In this document: positions 47,070-61,100 of the stretch, in pieces
How the letters are laid out: every line of letters starts with the position of its first letter
Position numbering within the stretch: position 1 is the stretch's first letter
Assembly: GCF_000001735.4 (NCBI RefSeq)
Contig: NC_003074.8
Span: forward strand, 22,017,261-22,081,260
Length of the DNA stretch: 64,000 nucleotides
Direction: 5' to 3'
Source of the DNA: Arabidopsis thaliana
Lineage: Eukaryota > Streptophyta > Magnoliopsida > Brassicales > Brassicaceae
Program-made: the position numbers and the translations under genes
The notes under the pieces: model-generated
The model's input: only the letters and a program-made list of their open reading frames with translations
The model's database searches: none
What the model was told of the DNA's origin: nothing

Positions 47070-48619
47070 GCTCTTCCTGTTCTTAGAAACTCTGGTGCGA
47101 TATACCCGAATGTTCCTGCAACTCTCGATGTCTGAGGATCAAATCCCTGATCATACAGCTTCGCCAGTCCGAAATCCCCGAGCCTCGCATTCATGTCGTG
47201 GTCGATTAGAACATTAGCCGGTTTGATATCTCTATGAATGATGACTTGAACCCATTCTTGATGCAGGTGGAGTAGAGCAGATGCAACGTCTTTGATGATC
47301 TTGAAACGTTGTTCCCAAGTGAGCCGTTCTTGATTCTCATTCGTGTTGCTACGGTTTAAATACTTGTCAAGGCTTCCATTAGGCATAAAATCATAAACTA
47401 AGTAGAGATTCTCTTTATGCTTACAATATCCCAAAAGCCTGACTAGATTTGGATGTCTGAGACGACCAATGGTCGATATCTCGGCTAGAAACTCGCTCAT
47501 CCCCTGTCTTGAATCATGAGAAGTCCGTTTGACAGCGATCTCTGCATCGGAACCCGGAAGTGTTCCTTTGTAGACTTGACCAAAGCCTCCTTTCCCAAGA
47601 AGTTGTTTCTCTTTGAAACCCTTTGTGGCATTGAAAAGCTCCTTATAAGAAAACCTATGAGGTCCACATTGAATCTCCCATTCCTCAAGAACCTCCTTAA
47701 CCTTCTTATGCCTCAAATAGAAGACGAAACCGATTCCTGAGGCGAGAAACACAGCAAACAAGGCCAGCGTTAAGCAGACCGCCAAAACCGTCCTTAATCT
47801 GTCAGACGGTTTCTTCGGATATGGAGGAAGGGTGGGGACTCTTCCGAACTCCAACGGTTGATAGACTGCTTCAGGATATGTGTACACCAGCACCATATAA
47901 TGGAGCGCTCTAATGGATCCCGTAGATGCTGTGAAGCCAATATGCATGTGTTTCAAAACATACTGCGAGAGATCTCGGTTTAATGACAAAAGTGGTTTGC
48001 GTGGCGGAACAAGAAACTCAGCAGGGCATAAGGTAACATCGAGCTTTGTATCCGGATGACTATAAACGATCGAAAGCCGCATTAACTTTCCGCTGATCAA
48101 AGAAAGATTTTTGAAACTTCCATCATTATCATCATAGTAACCAGCAGAAGCAGAGGCAACAGATCTCAAGCCATTAATGTTAATCCCAACATGGTTATCA
48201 TCAATATCTTCAAACTCTTCGTCTTTATGTATATCTAACTCTATAGCTATCACGTGATTCGAAGTTTTACCGTTGTTTGTTTTGTTGAATAATCCGAGGT
48301 ACTGATCGGAGGAAGCTCCGGGAAGGCCTCTTGTAGGAGAAAAAGCGAAAGTCATACCGTGAGAGCCTTGCTGCTTATGCTCAGGGACAATAGCGAAGAA
48401 GAAGTTGATGGAGAAAGACTGGTCCTTCATTTCAAATGTTGTGTTGTCAAAAGCTTGACCGTAGGAATGCTTCGTGGTGTTCGTTAAAACCAAGTAACTA
48501 TTTTCGTTGAAAACTGCAGATCCATCCAGGATATATGTGCCATGGGAGTTGTAAGTAAATGAAAACAGAGTAAGCCACTGAACAAGAACTATTTGTAAGA
48601 CTTTGACTTCACTAAACAT

Positions 48620-49818
48620 GTTCTTGTTCGTTTTTTTTTTTTGGCTTATGGGAAGGTTTTGATCGTAATGTGATATTTATCAGAAGAATTATGTAAGAAG
48701 ATACAACATAAAAATAAGTAAAACTGTATGAATATGATCAAGCCAATATAATGTGAACGAAACTGGTCATGTCATAAACATATGTAGTTTGTATTTAATT
48801 ACCCACATGGCCTAGATGATCAAACCGCAACACAATAAACAAATAATCTTCTGATCATTTTTCAATTAATAATAGCAATTATTGTGGGATTGTCAGAGTG
48901 TAGAAGCGGACCCATGTTAGGTTTGCAAACCTATTTTACTACTGAAATTTTGCTATATTGGTTATGAGATTATGACATCCTATTTGCTTTTTGTATTTTT
49001 TTTCTTCTTTTTACAAAACATTATTGTTAATTATTCTCTTGAATCTCTTCTTATCGTTCCATTAATGTGTTGATTAGTCTTAGGACTTAAACTATTGTTA
49101 TTGTTGCTGTTTACCTATTGCTGTTAATTATTTATCTAATGAATATTCATGTTATATGCGGCCAACGAACTAAGATAAGTAAGCAAACTTAAGAGAGAAA
49201 AAACACATGTACACTATTTAGTAATTACGCACTGTGCATGGCCAAGATAAAGTCGTAAATCAATTATAAGAAAACAAATCTTCTAATTCTTGCTAAGATT
49301 AAATAGCGATTATAGTGGAAAGCATAATAAGCAATAATCAAAAAAACTTTTCTTCTCAGATCTCTACCAAAGAAATAAAAAGGTCAAAAAAGCTTCTCTT
49401 ATCTTTTCTACAACCTAATCCGTCGAACATTACGGAGCGTAGAAATGGATAAACAATGTAAGTTTAACAACCAACGTGTTGACCATAAAATGTAAAAAAA
49501 ATAAGTTTTTTGACATGTTTTAATGTAAAGTTTAACAGATTTTGTATTGGTCTACAGAAAAAAAAAAGTTAATTAAGTTATAAGTCATTGCTCTTGAAAA
49601 TTTGGTTTTATAAACAAATTCGAACAAGATTACTTTGAAAGCAAGAATGAAACAAACATATTATAACCCTAAAAGTAAACCCTAGAAATTTAGGGATGAA
49701 TTGGAAGGCATTCATGATTCAAAGATACAGAAACATGTACTCATTTATCAAATAGACGGATACAGAAGCTCCCGATGGAATATAAATGTTTGATCAAAAC
49801 TAACTTATTTTTATGGTT
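48620..49818. other. Intergenic between LecRK-V.6 and V.7
   Basis: AT-rich DNA with the V.6 promoter and V.7 3' flank. No gene is seen. Confidence 0.45.
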
Positions 49819-51798
49819 TCAGCGTCCATGGGACACAAAAGAATTCGTCAACGTCATTGTACCAAAAGAATTCAGATCAAGACCAAGTAGTACTTCCATT
49901 GATGTCTCAGGAATTCCTCTCAATCTCTCAGCCCTAACAACATCAAGAAGATTATTGGGAAGATGCGAAACGCCATTCAAGATCTGCAAAACCGCACTCA
50001 TGTTCGGTCTAATCAATTCAGTGTGATGTGCACACAACAGACCTAGCTTCAAAACAAGCTCAATTTCTCCTCTGTTTTGTTCTTGACGAATACTTTCCTC
50101 AGCTGCATCGAAAAGTTTCCCACTTTCCCAAAGCTCTAAAATCCAATCAACAAGAACCGCTTCATTTTCTGCTGCACGTCTCTCAATCAATCTTCTACCA
50201 CAAACGACTTCAAGCATAACCAACCCAAAGGCGTAAACATCTGTGCTTGTGGTTGCTCTTCCTGTTCTTAAGAGCTCAGGTGCAATATAACCTAATGTTC
50301 CCGCTACTCTAGATGTCTGAGGATCAAATCCCTGATCATACAGCTTCGCCAATCCGAAATCCCCGAGCCTCGCATTCATGCCGTGGTCGAGTAGAACATT
50401 AGCCGGTTTTATATCTCGATGAACGATGACTTGTACCCATTCTTGATGCAGGTGTAGTAGAGCAGTTGCAACGTCTTTGATGATCTTGAAACGTTGTTCC
50501 CAAGTAAGCCGTTCTTGATTTTCATTCGTGTTGCTACGGGTTAGACACCTGTCAAGGCTTCCATTAGGCATAAAGTCATAAACTAAGTAGAGATTCTCTT
50601 TATGCTTACAATATCCCAAAAGCCTGACTAGATTTGGATGTCTGAGACGACCAATGGTCGATATCTCGGCTAGAAATTCGCTCATCCCTTGTCTTGAATC
50701 ATGAGAAGTCCGTTTTACAGCGATCTCTGCATCGGAACCCGGAAGCATTCCTTTGTAGACTTGACCAAAGCCTCCTTTCCCAAGAAGTTGTTTCTCTTTG
50801 AAACCCTTTGTGGCATTGAAAAGCTCCTTATAAGAAAACCTATGAGGTCCATTCTGAATCTCCCATTCTTCAAGAACCTCCTTAACCTTCTTATGCCTCA
50901 CATAAAAGACAAAACCTATTCCGGAAGCGACTAATGCAGTGAACACGGCCAACGTTAAGCAGACCGCTAAAATCCTCCGTGTTCTATCATACGACTTCTT
51001 TGGATATGGAGGAAGGGTTGGGATTACGCCAAGGTCCCATGCTGGATATATAACTCCTTCTTCATAGGAAAATTGCATCACATAATAGAGTGCTCCGATC
51101 GACCCGGTCGATGCCGTGAAACCCAAGTACGTCTCCTCCAAAAAATAGGGCGAGAGATCTCGGTTCAAAGACAAGAGCGATTTTTGTGGCGGAACAGAGA
51201 TTTCAGCAGGTAATAAAGTAACATTGAGCTGTTTATCGGTGTGACTATAAACGATGGAAAGCCTCATTACCTTTGTGCTGATCAAAGAAAGCTTTTTGAA
51301 GTTTCCATCTTCATCATCATAGTAACCAGCAGAAGCAGAGGCAACAGATGTCAAACCATTAATGTTAATCCCAACATGATTATCATCAATATCTCCAAAC
51401 TCTTCGTCTTTTCGTATATCTAACTCGATAGCTATAACGTTATTCGAGGCTTTACCGTTGTTTGTCTCGTTAAAGATTCCCAGGTATTGATCGGGGGAAG
51501 CTCCGGGAAGGCCTCTTGTAGGAGAGAAAACGAAAGCCATACCGTGTGAACCTTGCTGCTTATGTTCAGGGACGATCCCGAAGATGATGTTGAATGAGAA
51601 AGATGAGTTCTTGATGGGAACGGGAGTGTTGTTGAAAGCTTGACCGTAGGAATGCTTCGTGGTGTTTGTTAAAAGGCAATAACCGTTTAAACCTGCAGCT
51701 GCAGCTTCTTCCATGAGGAAGTTGCCATTGGAGTTGTGAGTAGATGAAAACAGAGTAAGCAACAGAACGAGAACTATTTGTAAGACTTTATGAGACAT
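49819..51798 (-). CDS. LECRK57: L-type lectin receptor kinase V.7
   Basis: An intron-less frame of 659 residues. Signal peptide at 1-26, lectin domain at about 27-258 (NVIAIELDIRKDEEFGDIDD), transmembrane span at about 275-300 (ILAVCLTLAVFTALVASGIG). Kinase motifs are complete: GKGGFG at 340-345, Lys362, HRD at 460-462, DFG at 480-482, then GTLGYIAPE and STDVYAFGLVMLEV. It is the intact member of the minus-strand trio and so the best reference for the breaks in V.6 and V.8. Plasma-membrane receptor kinase; ligand unknown to me. V.5 and V.7 are the two members here likely to work. Confidence 0.93.
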   Translation of the reverse strand: MSHKVLQIVLVLLLTLFSSTHNSNGNFLMEEAAAAGLNGYCLLTNTTKHSYGQAFNNTPVPIKNSSFSFNIIFGIVPEHKQQGSHGMAFVFSPTRGLPGASPDQYLGIFNETNNGKASNNVIAIELDIRKDEEFGDIDDNHVGININGLTSVASASAGYYDDEDGNFKKLSLISTKVMRLSIVYSHTDKQLNVTLLPAEISVPPQKSLLSLNRDLSPYFLEETYLGFTASTGSIGALYYVMQFSYEEGVIYPAWDLGVIPTLPPYPKKSYDRTRRILAVCLTLAVFTALVASGIGFVFYVRHKKVKEVLEEWEIQNGPHRFSYKELFNATKGFKEKQLLGKGGFGQVYKGMLPGSDAEIAVKRTSHDSRQGMSEFLAEISTIGRLRHPNLVRLLGYCKHKENLYLVYDFMPNGSLDRCLTRSNTNENQERLTWEQRFKIIKDVATALLHLHQEWVQVIVHRDIKPANVLLDHGMNARLGDFGLAKLYDQGFDPQTSRVAGTLGYIAPELLRTGRATTSTDVYAFGLVMLEVVCGRRLIERRAAENEAVLVDWILELWESGKLFDAAEESIRQEQNRGEIELVLKLGLLCAHHTELIRPNMSAVLQILNGVSHLPNNLLDVVRAERLRGIPETSMEVLLGLDLNSFGTMTLTNSFVSHGR

Positions 51799-52594
51799 GT
51801 TCTTGTTTGTTATTTTTTGGCTTATGGGAAGGTTATGATCTTAATGTAATATTTATCATCTCATAAGAATTACGGTCGAAAATAATGGGAACCCAACGTT
51901 CTTTTTTTCTTTTTATTTTTGTTATTCTTCGTTAGTAATAAAAAAACATATGTATTTAAGCACATGAGCTAGATCAAGTCGTAAAGCAATTATAGTGGGA
52001 CTGGTAGAGCGTGTCGTCAAAAGACAGAACTTTTCTACGATCTTAATACTTTGAAGTATTAAATTACTAATAACAACAGTGTGAAAAGCATAATTAAAAA
52101 GCAGCAATCCAACAAAGCTATTTTTCCACAACCATTTTGTAGAAAAAACAACGTATGTTTAACATTTTTAATTTAGTGTAGATTCTAACAAATTCTCTAC
52201 TGGTCTGAAGGCAAAAGTGAAGTTATATGTCACTAATTTGTCATGGTTTGATCATTATATATTGAGATTAATCCTATGTAGTGTAACAACATCAAAGTAG
52301 TTTAGAATGTTTTTGGTTATATGTCACTGATTTGGCAATTCACGCCATTTTGTTTTGACGCCATTGCTCTTGAAAGTTCGGTTTCTTAAACAAATCCAAC
52401 AAGAAAACTTTGAAAGCAGAAAATACAAAACATATTATATGTTGAGTCCTAAAAATTTAAGATATAAGAACTTGGGGATGAAACGGAAGGCTTTACTGAT
52501 TCAAGATAAAGAAACCCTAATGTAGTGATTCATCAAATAGACGATACAAAAGCTTGAATGTAACTGTTCATTCAAACTAACTTCTTTAACGGTT
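51799..52594. other. Intergenic between LecRK-V.7 and V.8
   Basis: Upstream region of V.7 and 3' flank of V.8; no gene is seen. Several stretches resemble the corresponding V.6/V.7 spacer, as expected of tandem duplicates. Confidence 0.45.
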
Positions 52595-54561
52595 TCAGCG
52601 TCCATGGGACAAGAAAGAATTTGTTAATGTCATTGTACCAACTGAATACAGATTAAGACCAAGTAGTACTTCGATTGATGTTTCAGGCATTCCTCTCAAG
52701 TTCTCAGCTCTTACGACATCAAGAAGATTATCTGGAAGCTGCGAAACGCCATTCAAGATCTGCATAACCGCACTCATGTTCGGTCTAATCAGTTCAGTGT
52801 GATGTGCACACAACAGACCTAGCTTCAAAAGAAGCTCGATTTCTCCCCTGTTTTGTTCTTGACGGATACTTTCCTCAGCTGCATCGAAAAGTTTCCCACT
52901 TTCCCAAAGCTCTAAGATCCAATCCACAAGAACTTCTTCATTTTCCGGTGCACGTCGCTCAATCATTCTTCTACCACAAACAACTTCAAGCATTACCAAC
53001 CCAAAGGCATAAACATCAGTGCTTGTGGTCGCTCTTCCTGTTCTTAGGAGCTCAGGTGCGATATAACCAAATGTTCCCGCTACTCTAGATGTCTGAGGGT
53101 CAAGTCCCTGATCATACAGCTTTGCCAATCCGAAATCCCCGATCCTTGCATTCATTTCGTGGTCGATTAGGACATTAGCTGGTTTGATATCTCTATGAAT
53201 GATGATTTGTACCCATTCTTGATGCAGGTGTAGTAGAGCAGATGCAACATCTTTGATGATCTTGAAACGTTGTTCCCAAGTGAGCCGTTCTTGATTCTCA
53301 TTACGGTCTAGATACTTGTCAAGGCTTCCATTGGGCGTAAAGTCATAAACCAAGTAGAGATTCTCCTTATGCCTACAATATCCCAGAAGCCTGACTAGAT
53401 TTGGATGCCTGAGACGACCAATGGTCGATATCTCGGCTAGAAACTCGCTCATGCCTTGTCTTGAATCATGAGAAGTCCGTTTTACAGCGATCTCTGCATT
53501 GGAACCCGGGAGCGTTCCTTTAAAGACTTGACCAAAGCCTCCTTTTCCAAGAAGTTGTTTCTCCTTGAAATCCTTTGTGGCATTGAGAAGCTCCTTATAG
53601 GCAAACCTATGAGGTCCATATTGAATCTCCCATTCCTCAAGAACCTCCTTAACCTTCTTATGCCTCGTATAGAAGACAAAACAGATTCCCGAGGCGACAA
53701 ACACAGCGAACACAGCAAGCGTTAAGCAGACCGCTAAAATCTTCTTTGTTCTGTCAGACGATTTCTTCGGATATGGAGGAAGGGTTGGGACTACGATGAA
53801 CTCCCATGTTGGATTCTCAACTTTTGGAGTAGCGTACGAACTCAACATATAATGAAATGCTCCAATGGATCCAGTCGATGCCGTGTAGCCATAATACATC
53901 TCCTCCAAAAAATACGGGGAGAGATCTCGATTCAAAGACAGCAGTGGTTTCCGTGGCGGAACAGGGATCTCAGCCGGGAATAAAGTAACATTGAGCTGTT
54001 GATCAGGATGACTATAAACGATAGAAAGCCGCATTACCTTTCCGCTGATCAAAGAAAGATTTCTGAAGATTCCATCTTTATCATCATAGTAACCAGCAGA
54101 AGCAGAAACAACAGATGTCAAACCATTGCAACATGATTATCATCAATATCTCCGAACTCTTGGTCTTTTTGTATATCTAACTCGATAGCTATAACGTGGT
54201 TTGATGATTTACCGTTGGTTGTTTCATTGAATAATCCGAGGTACTGATCGGAGGAAGCTCCTGGAAGGCCTGCTGTAGGAGAGATAACGAAAGACATGCC
54301 ATGTGAACCGGACTGTGTATGCTCAGGTACTATTCCAAAGAGGAAGTGGAAGCTGAAAGACGAATCTTTTATGGGAATGGATTCGTTGTTGAAAGTTTGA
54401 CCGCAGGAATGCTTCTTGGTGTTCGTTAAAATGGTGTCACCAATGGAGTTGTCAGCTGCAGAGCCCTCCAGGGTCCAGTTTCCATTGGAGTTGTAAGTAG
54501 ATGAAGACAGAGTATAGAGCAGAACAAGAACTATATGCAAGACTTTGAGTTCACTAGGCAT
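52595..54561 (-). pseudogene. LECRK58: L-type lectin receptor kinase V.8, frameshifted in the lectin domain
   Basis: From 54561 the frame gives a signal peptide and half of the lectin domain to FGDIDDNHV and then stops (HVAMV-stop, 54118). The same protein resumes in another frame at 54121 with TSVVSASAGYYDD and runs to 52595. In V.5, V.6 and V.7 the DNA between HVG and GL-SV reads GGATTAACATTA. Here it is replaced by CA, a net loss of ten bases at about 54129-54132, which removes part of the conserved GININ metal/sugar-binding loop and breaks the frame. The kinase part is undamaged (GKGGFG, HRDIKPANV, DFGLAKLYD, GTFGYIAPE). A lectin-less kinase from an internal start is conceivable but would lack a signal peptide. 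Confidence 0.9.
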
Positions 54562-55407
54562 GTTAGGATTTTTTTTGTTTTTGCTTATGGGAAGAAATTG
54601 ATCATATGAGATATTTTTATCATCTCATTGAGAGTTAAGTAAGAGTATAAAAGAATTCCAAACTGCAAAAGTAGGGTCGAACAAAATGGAAACGAACGTT
54701 CACATGGATTTCCGCGTTGTTCATATTAAAAATTTATGTATTTACACACACATGGGGCCTAAACCAAGTCGTAAAGCAATTAAGATAATAATCTTCCAAT
54801 CTTCATTGGATTCAAAGCAATTATCGTGGGATTGGTAGAGCGTGTCCTAATCCTAATATTAACCGCTGACTCTCTGAGCATTAGAAAATATATGGATCAA
54901 AATTTCAAAAAGACGGGATTTTTCTATGATCTTAAAACTGTGTGAAAACTGGAAAACATCAAAAAGTACTTTAAAAGCAATAATCGAACAAAGTAAGTTT
55001 CACATCCAAAGTTTTGACCACAAAATTTGTATTAAAAATAAGTTTTTGACATGTTTTAGAGTTAGATTCTGATTTTATTTTTTTCTATTGGTCTACATGA
55101 AAAAGTAAAGTTATATCACTAACCTATCATCGTTGATCATTATATATGAAAATACTCATGAAAGTTAATATTTTTTAGGTTAACAAGAAAAACAAACAAG
55201 GGATCAATCATCTTGTTCAATTCAATATAATTAAGCATTGGGATTTCCAACAGAAAATGTTGAGTAAAACATAGACTAGTGTTGGATATCCAAAATAGAA
55301 CTCAAACCACATTCACTAATGCCTTATTGATAAAAATAAATTGCTTAGCACTCAGACTGTAATTATGGGAGAAAGAGCTTTGCAGAAGTAGACCAAGTTG
55401 CTAATGT
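54562..55407. other. Intergenic between LecRK-V.8 and OASC
   Basis: Upstream region of V.8 and the 3' UTR side of OASC. No coding signal. Confidence 0.45.
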
Positions 55408-58085
<2,678 letters not shown>

Positions 58086-59556
58086 GATCCTACTTTTCTA
58101 TTTTCTTGGAATACGACGTCGATTGGATTTTCAGATACGGTCCATTTTTAGACCAAGCTTTCAACTTTATATTAAGTTTCATTTTTATATTTTATACATT
58201 TTTTTTTTAATCACCAACCAAGTGAAGTGCACTGACCAAAAGCGAACGTGGAGAATGTGTTCTTATTCGTACCTTCATACCTCTCAAGTGTTGCATGAAT
58301 CTTTCTGGTTAACTTTTTTTTTTTTAATGTCAAATTCATCGTCTTGGATCCGTTGCCGTTAGATATTCTTGTTCTTGAATTTGACATTGTTTGGTTTTGG
58401 TTTGGTCAACAAGGAAATAGTCAGTAACAAAGGAACCAAAAGCTTCTGAGAAAATGTAACTTGAAAAGATTCTTCTTCTTAAATTTGACATTATTTGGTT
58501 TTGGTTTGTTCGATAAGGAATCAGCTCATCTTAAGCCCGTATAACTGAGTCAAACAATGGTAGGCGGTAGCAATTAGCCAATTAGGGTTGTCTTAATCCG
58601 AGCTACATAAACTCTAACAAAAGCGTTCCAACACTCAAAAAAAAAAAATGTAAAACACCTGAACAAACACATTCACCGTTAAATTTGCACAAAGACAAAA
58701 ATGGGCCTTAGAGCCGACACTAAAAAGGCCGTTAAGCAATGAATAGCCACATTAATCGTTCCACGCGCATTATTCTCACGGAAATATGCCGTTGTTGTAC
58801 CTTTTTTTTTTTCTTTCTCGATATTTTCGTCCATTAGTAAGTATCTTCTAAGACTTCTACATCAATAGAACATTAAATTATGATCAATTACTATTTTATT
58901 GGGTAACGAGTAACCACATCAATAGAATCTGATTTCTTAACCATTCGAAGTACAAACTGTAAAAGTCTGAGAAAATTGGTTGTTTTTCGTTTGTAGTTAT
59001 GCAATTTTAAGTAATGTCTGTAAAATACAAAAATTTTGTTATACAATTTTGATATATATATTATGTAAGAGTTTCATGAAATTTATGCGTCAAATTCACT
59101 TAAAAAACTATATACCAAAAGTCTTACCATTTTACATTTACTCTATATATTCAATAAAAATATAATTTAAAAGGTATAGAGACAAAAACAACACAGAGAA
59201 TTCACTTGCAAACAACAAGTGCTTAAACTTTATTTTTATTGATAATAAACTCTTTAACAAGTATTATCTCGGAACTTACTTGACATATTCTACCTGAATG
59301 AACAACCCCGACTAAGGAGAATTAAGTTTAATGAACAACCCCTGAATGAACAACCCCGACATTTTCTACCTGAATGAATAATTAAGCCTAATTGTCCTCT
59401 ATTTCTTATCAGCCGCCCGTGAAGACAAAAAGAACTAACACTAAGAACAATTAAGAATAATTAAGCCTAATTATTCAACTCGACTAAGAACAACCCCGAC
59501 TAATGCTTTGAAGTTTACAAATTGTACAATGCTTAAAGCCTCTAGAAGCCTAAACC
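58086..59556. other. Intergenic upstream of OASC
   Basis: OASC promoter region and AT-rich DNA. A block of about 55 bases occurs twice (about 58369-58424 and 58470-58525, sharing TTTGGTTTTGGTTTG). Around 59290-59480 short repeats of CTGAATGAACAACCCCGAC and AATTAAGCCTAATT occur. No gene is seen. Confidence 0.5.
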
Positions 59557-61100
59557 CTAAGATCTCCAAGGGTCTTTGATATCCAACAACTTCCTGAAAT
59601 CCAACACGTCGGCATCAGCTGGTTGAAATTTGCAACTTCATAATTCATGAATGCATTTTACTCATATTGTTTTTAATCACATTTTTGCTCTAGAATACTT
59701 ATTACCCGAGAACGCATTTCGTTTATTTTTCGACTATTCAATATGATTTGACGAAACTAAAAAGTGATATAATGTTTGAGTATTCGACTGTTTTTGGCTA
59801 AACTAAAATGTGGTTTACAAACGATTGATTAGAGATATTTAGGTTCGTATCTCAACTAAGTGTTGCGACTAGGTGCTAACTTGTTTGAGTGTGCACAGTC
59901 TTTTGTAACTAAGTTCGTTACAGGTGTTCCGACTAATGTGTTTATCTCTTCTAAAAGTGTTGCTATTTAGTATGATTTCAACTAAAAGTGGGCTATTTTT
60001 TTTTTTTTTTTTTGGTCTATAATGTACTTTTTAGACTGAATTTGATAAACTACTTCGACTAAGTAATTTAACTAAAGCAACAATTCCTACGTGTTGTTGC
60101 TAAATAACGTGGTTCGACTAATACTTAGAGTAATACAACGACTAGAGTTGCTAAAATTTAATTCAACTTAAAATGCGCTACGTTTTTCTTACTAGGTGCT
60201 TCGACTAAATTAGACTAAGTGTTTCGGCTGGGATTTCATTAAAGTGTTTATTTTTTACCTTTAAAGTGACGTTTGGCTACATGTGTTTTTTACAAGCAAG
60301 TTTTTTTTTTTTTAATATTCAAACAAATGTCATTATCAATCTATCATACACTTTAAAAAAATTATCAAAAAAAAAAAAAGAAGGCATTGAAAAAAACTAA
60401 CCTTTGAGAAGATCGCAATTCATGTGTGAGGCTGGAACTTGCTCTAAGTAGTCATATCCGTGGACCGTAGTTGTTGGGCTTGAAGCAAGCTTTTTCTGAA
60501 GTCATCTTCCCATACAAAAAAACAAAAGAATCTTATTACTAAATTTTTGGATTAATAATAAATATTACATCATCAAAGAATAATCAATTCAACTTCGAAA
60601 TCCAAATGTTCATCAGTCCCTTTTTTATAACAAGTGTAGCAGAGATATTAAAATCAAAGTCAACAAGTATAGCAAAGTCAAACAGAGCATAGCAAAGTCA
60701 AACATAGCAAAATTCCCAAAACAGGAGGAAGTAATCCGTGTAAATAAAACCTAAAAATGCAGCTAGAAAGCTAAAACACAGAGAAAAAAGCCATGTTCAG
60801 ATATGGACACAATCGTGATTTTAAAAGCCTGATTTATTTTTGAATTAAAGAGAGAGGACAAACAAACAGTGAGGAAAGCTGAAAGAAGAAATAAATTAAA
60901 AAAGGCATCCGTTTTGCAGTCACATGTGTAAAAAAGACTGAAAATAATCAGAAAAGATCAAATAAAGAATTAAAGCGACTCACCAACGATTGGATGAAGA
61001 CACTTTGGACTCTTCTTGTAGATAACGACACTTCGGATTTTATTGTAGAAGACGACAGGAGAGGAATTTTACATTTCTAGAACATTAGATTACTAAATTG
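59557..61100 (-). other. Candidate spliced small gene (coding status uncertain)
   Basis: A TATA box (TATATAAA, minus strand, 61126-61136) is followed by an exon to 60984 with donor GTTG/GTGAGT. A second exon (60495..60402) begins after TTCAG and ends at AAAG/GTTAGT. A third (59618..59557) begins after CAACCAG. Exons 2 and 3 join in phase and read KKLASSPTTTVHGYDYLEQV, PASHMNCDLLK, ADADVLDFRKLLDIKDPWRS-stop, which looks like real protein. Exon 1 is open in the matching phase but has no in-frame ATG before a stop, so the start is unknown; the first Met in exon 2 would give only 27 residues. It could be a short peptide gene, a decayed gene or a non-coding RNA. Family not recognised. Confidence 0.3.
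59700..60240. repeat. Degenerate repeat of TCGACTAA-type units
   Basis: About a dozen or more variants of (T)TCGACTAA, CAACTAA and GACTAAGTG/AAAAGTG occur at irregular 20-60-base spacing, often followed by GTGTT or TTGCTA. The block lies inside the second intron of the candidate gene. It is not a clean tandem array. Confidence 0.45.

Larger units (their letters stand above)
41840..48619 (-). pseudogene. LECRK56: L-type lectin receptor kinase V.6, split by a retrotransposon
   Basis: The gene reads from 48619 down to about 47070 (about 516 residues: signal peptide, lectin domain, transmembrane span, kinase N-lobe with GKGGFG, HRDIKPANV, DFGLAKLYD and GTFGYIAPEFLRTGRA). There a copia element interrupts it. 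The remaining kinase C-lobe continues at 42274..41840 (TTSTDVFAFGLVMLEV to SFISHGR-stop). The target duplication GCTCT (42270-42274 and 47070-47074) proves a clean insertion. Read through the LTR, the N-terminal part adds about 7 foreign residues and stops, giving 523 residues and losing kinase subdomains IX-XI, so catalytic activity is unlikely. A truncated lectin receptor could still be made. The lectin frame itself has no other break. Confidence 0.93.
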
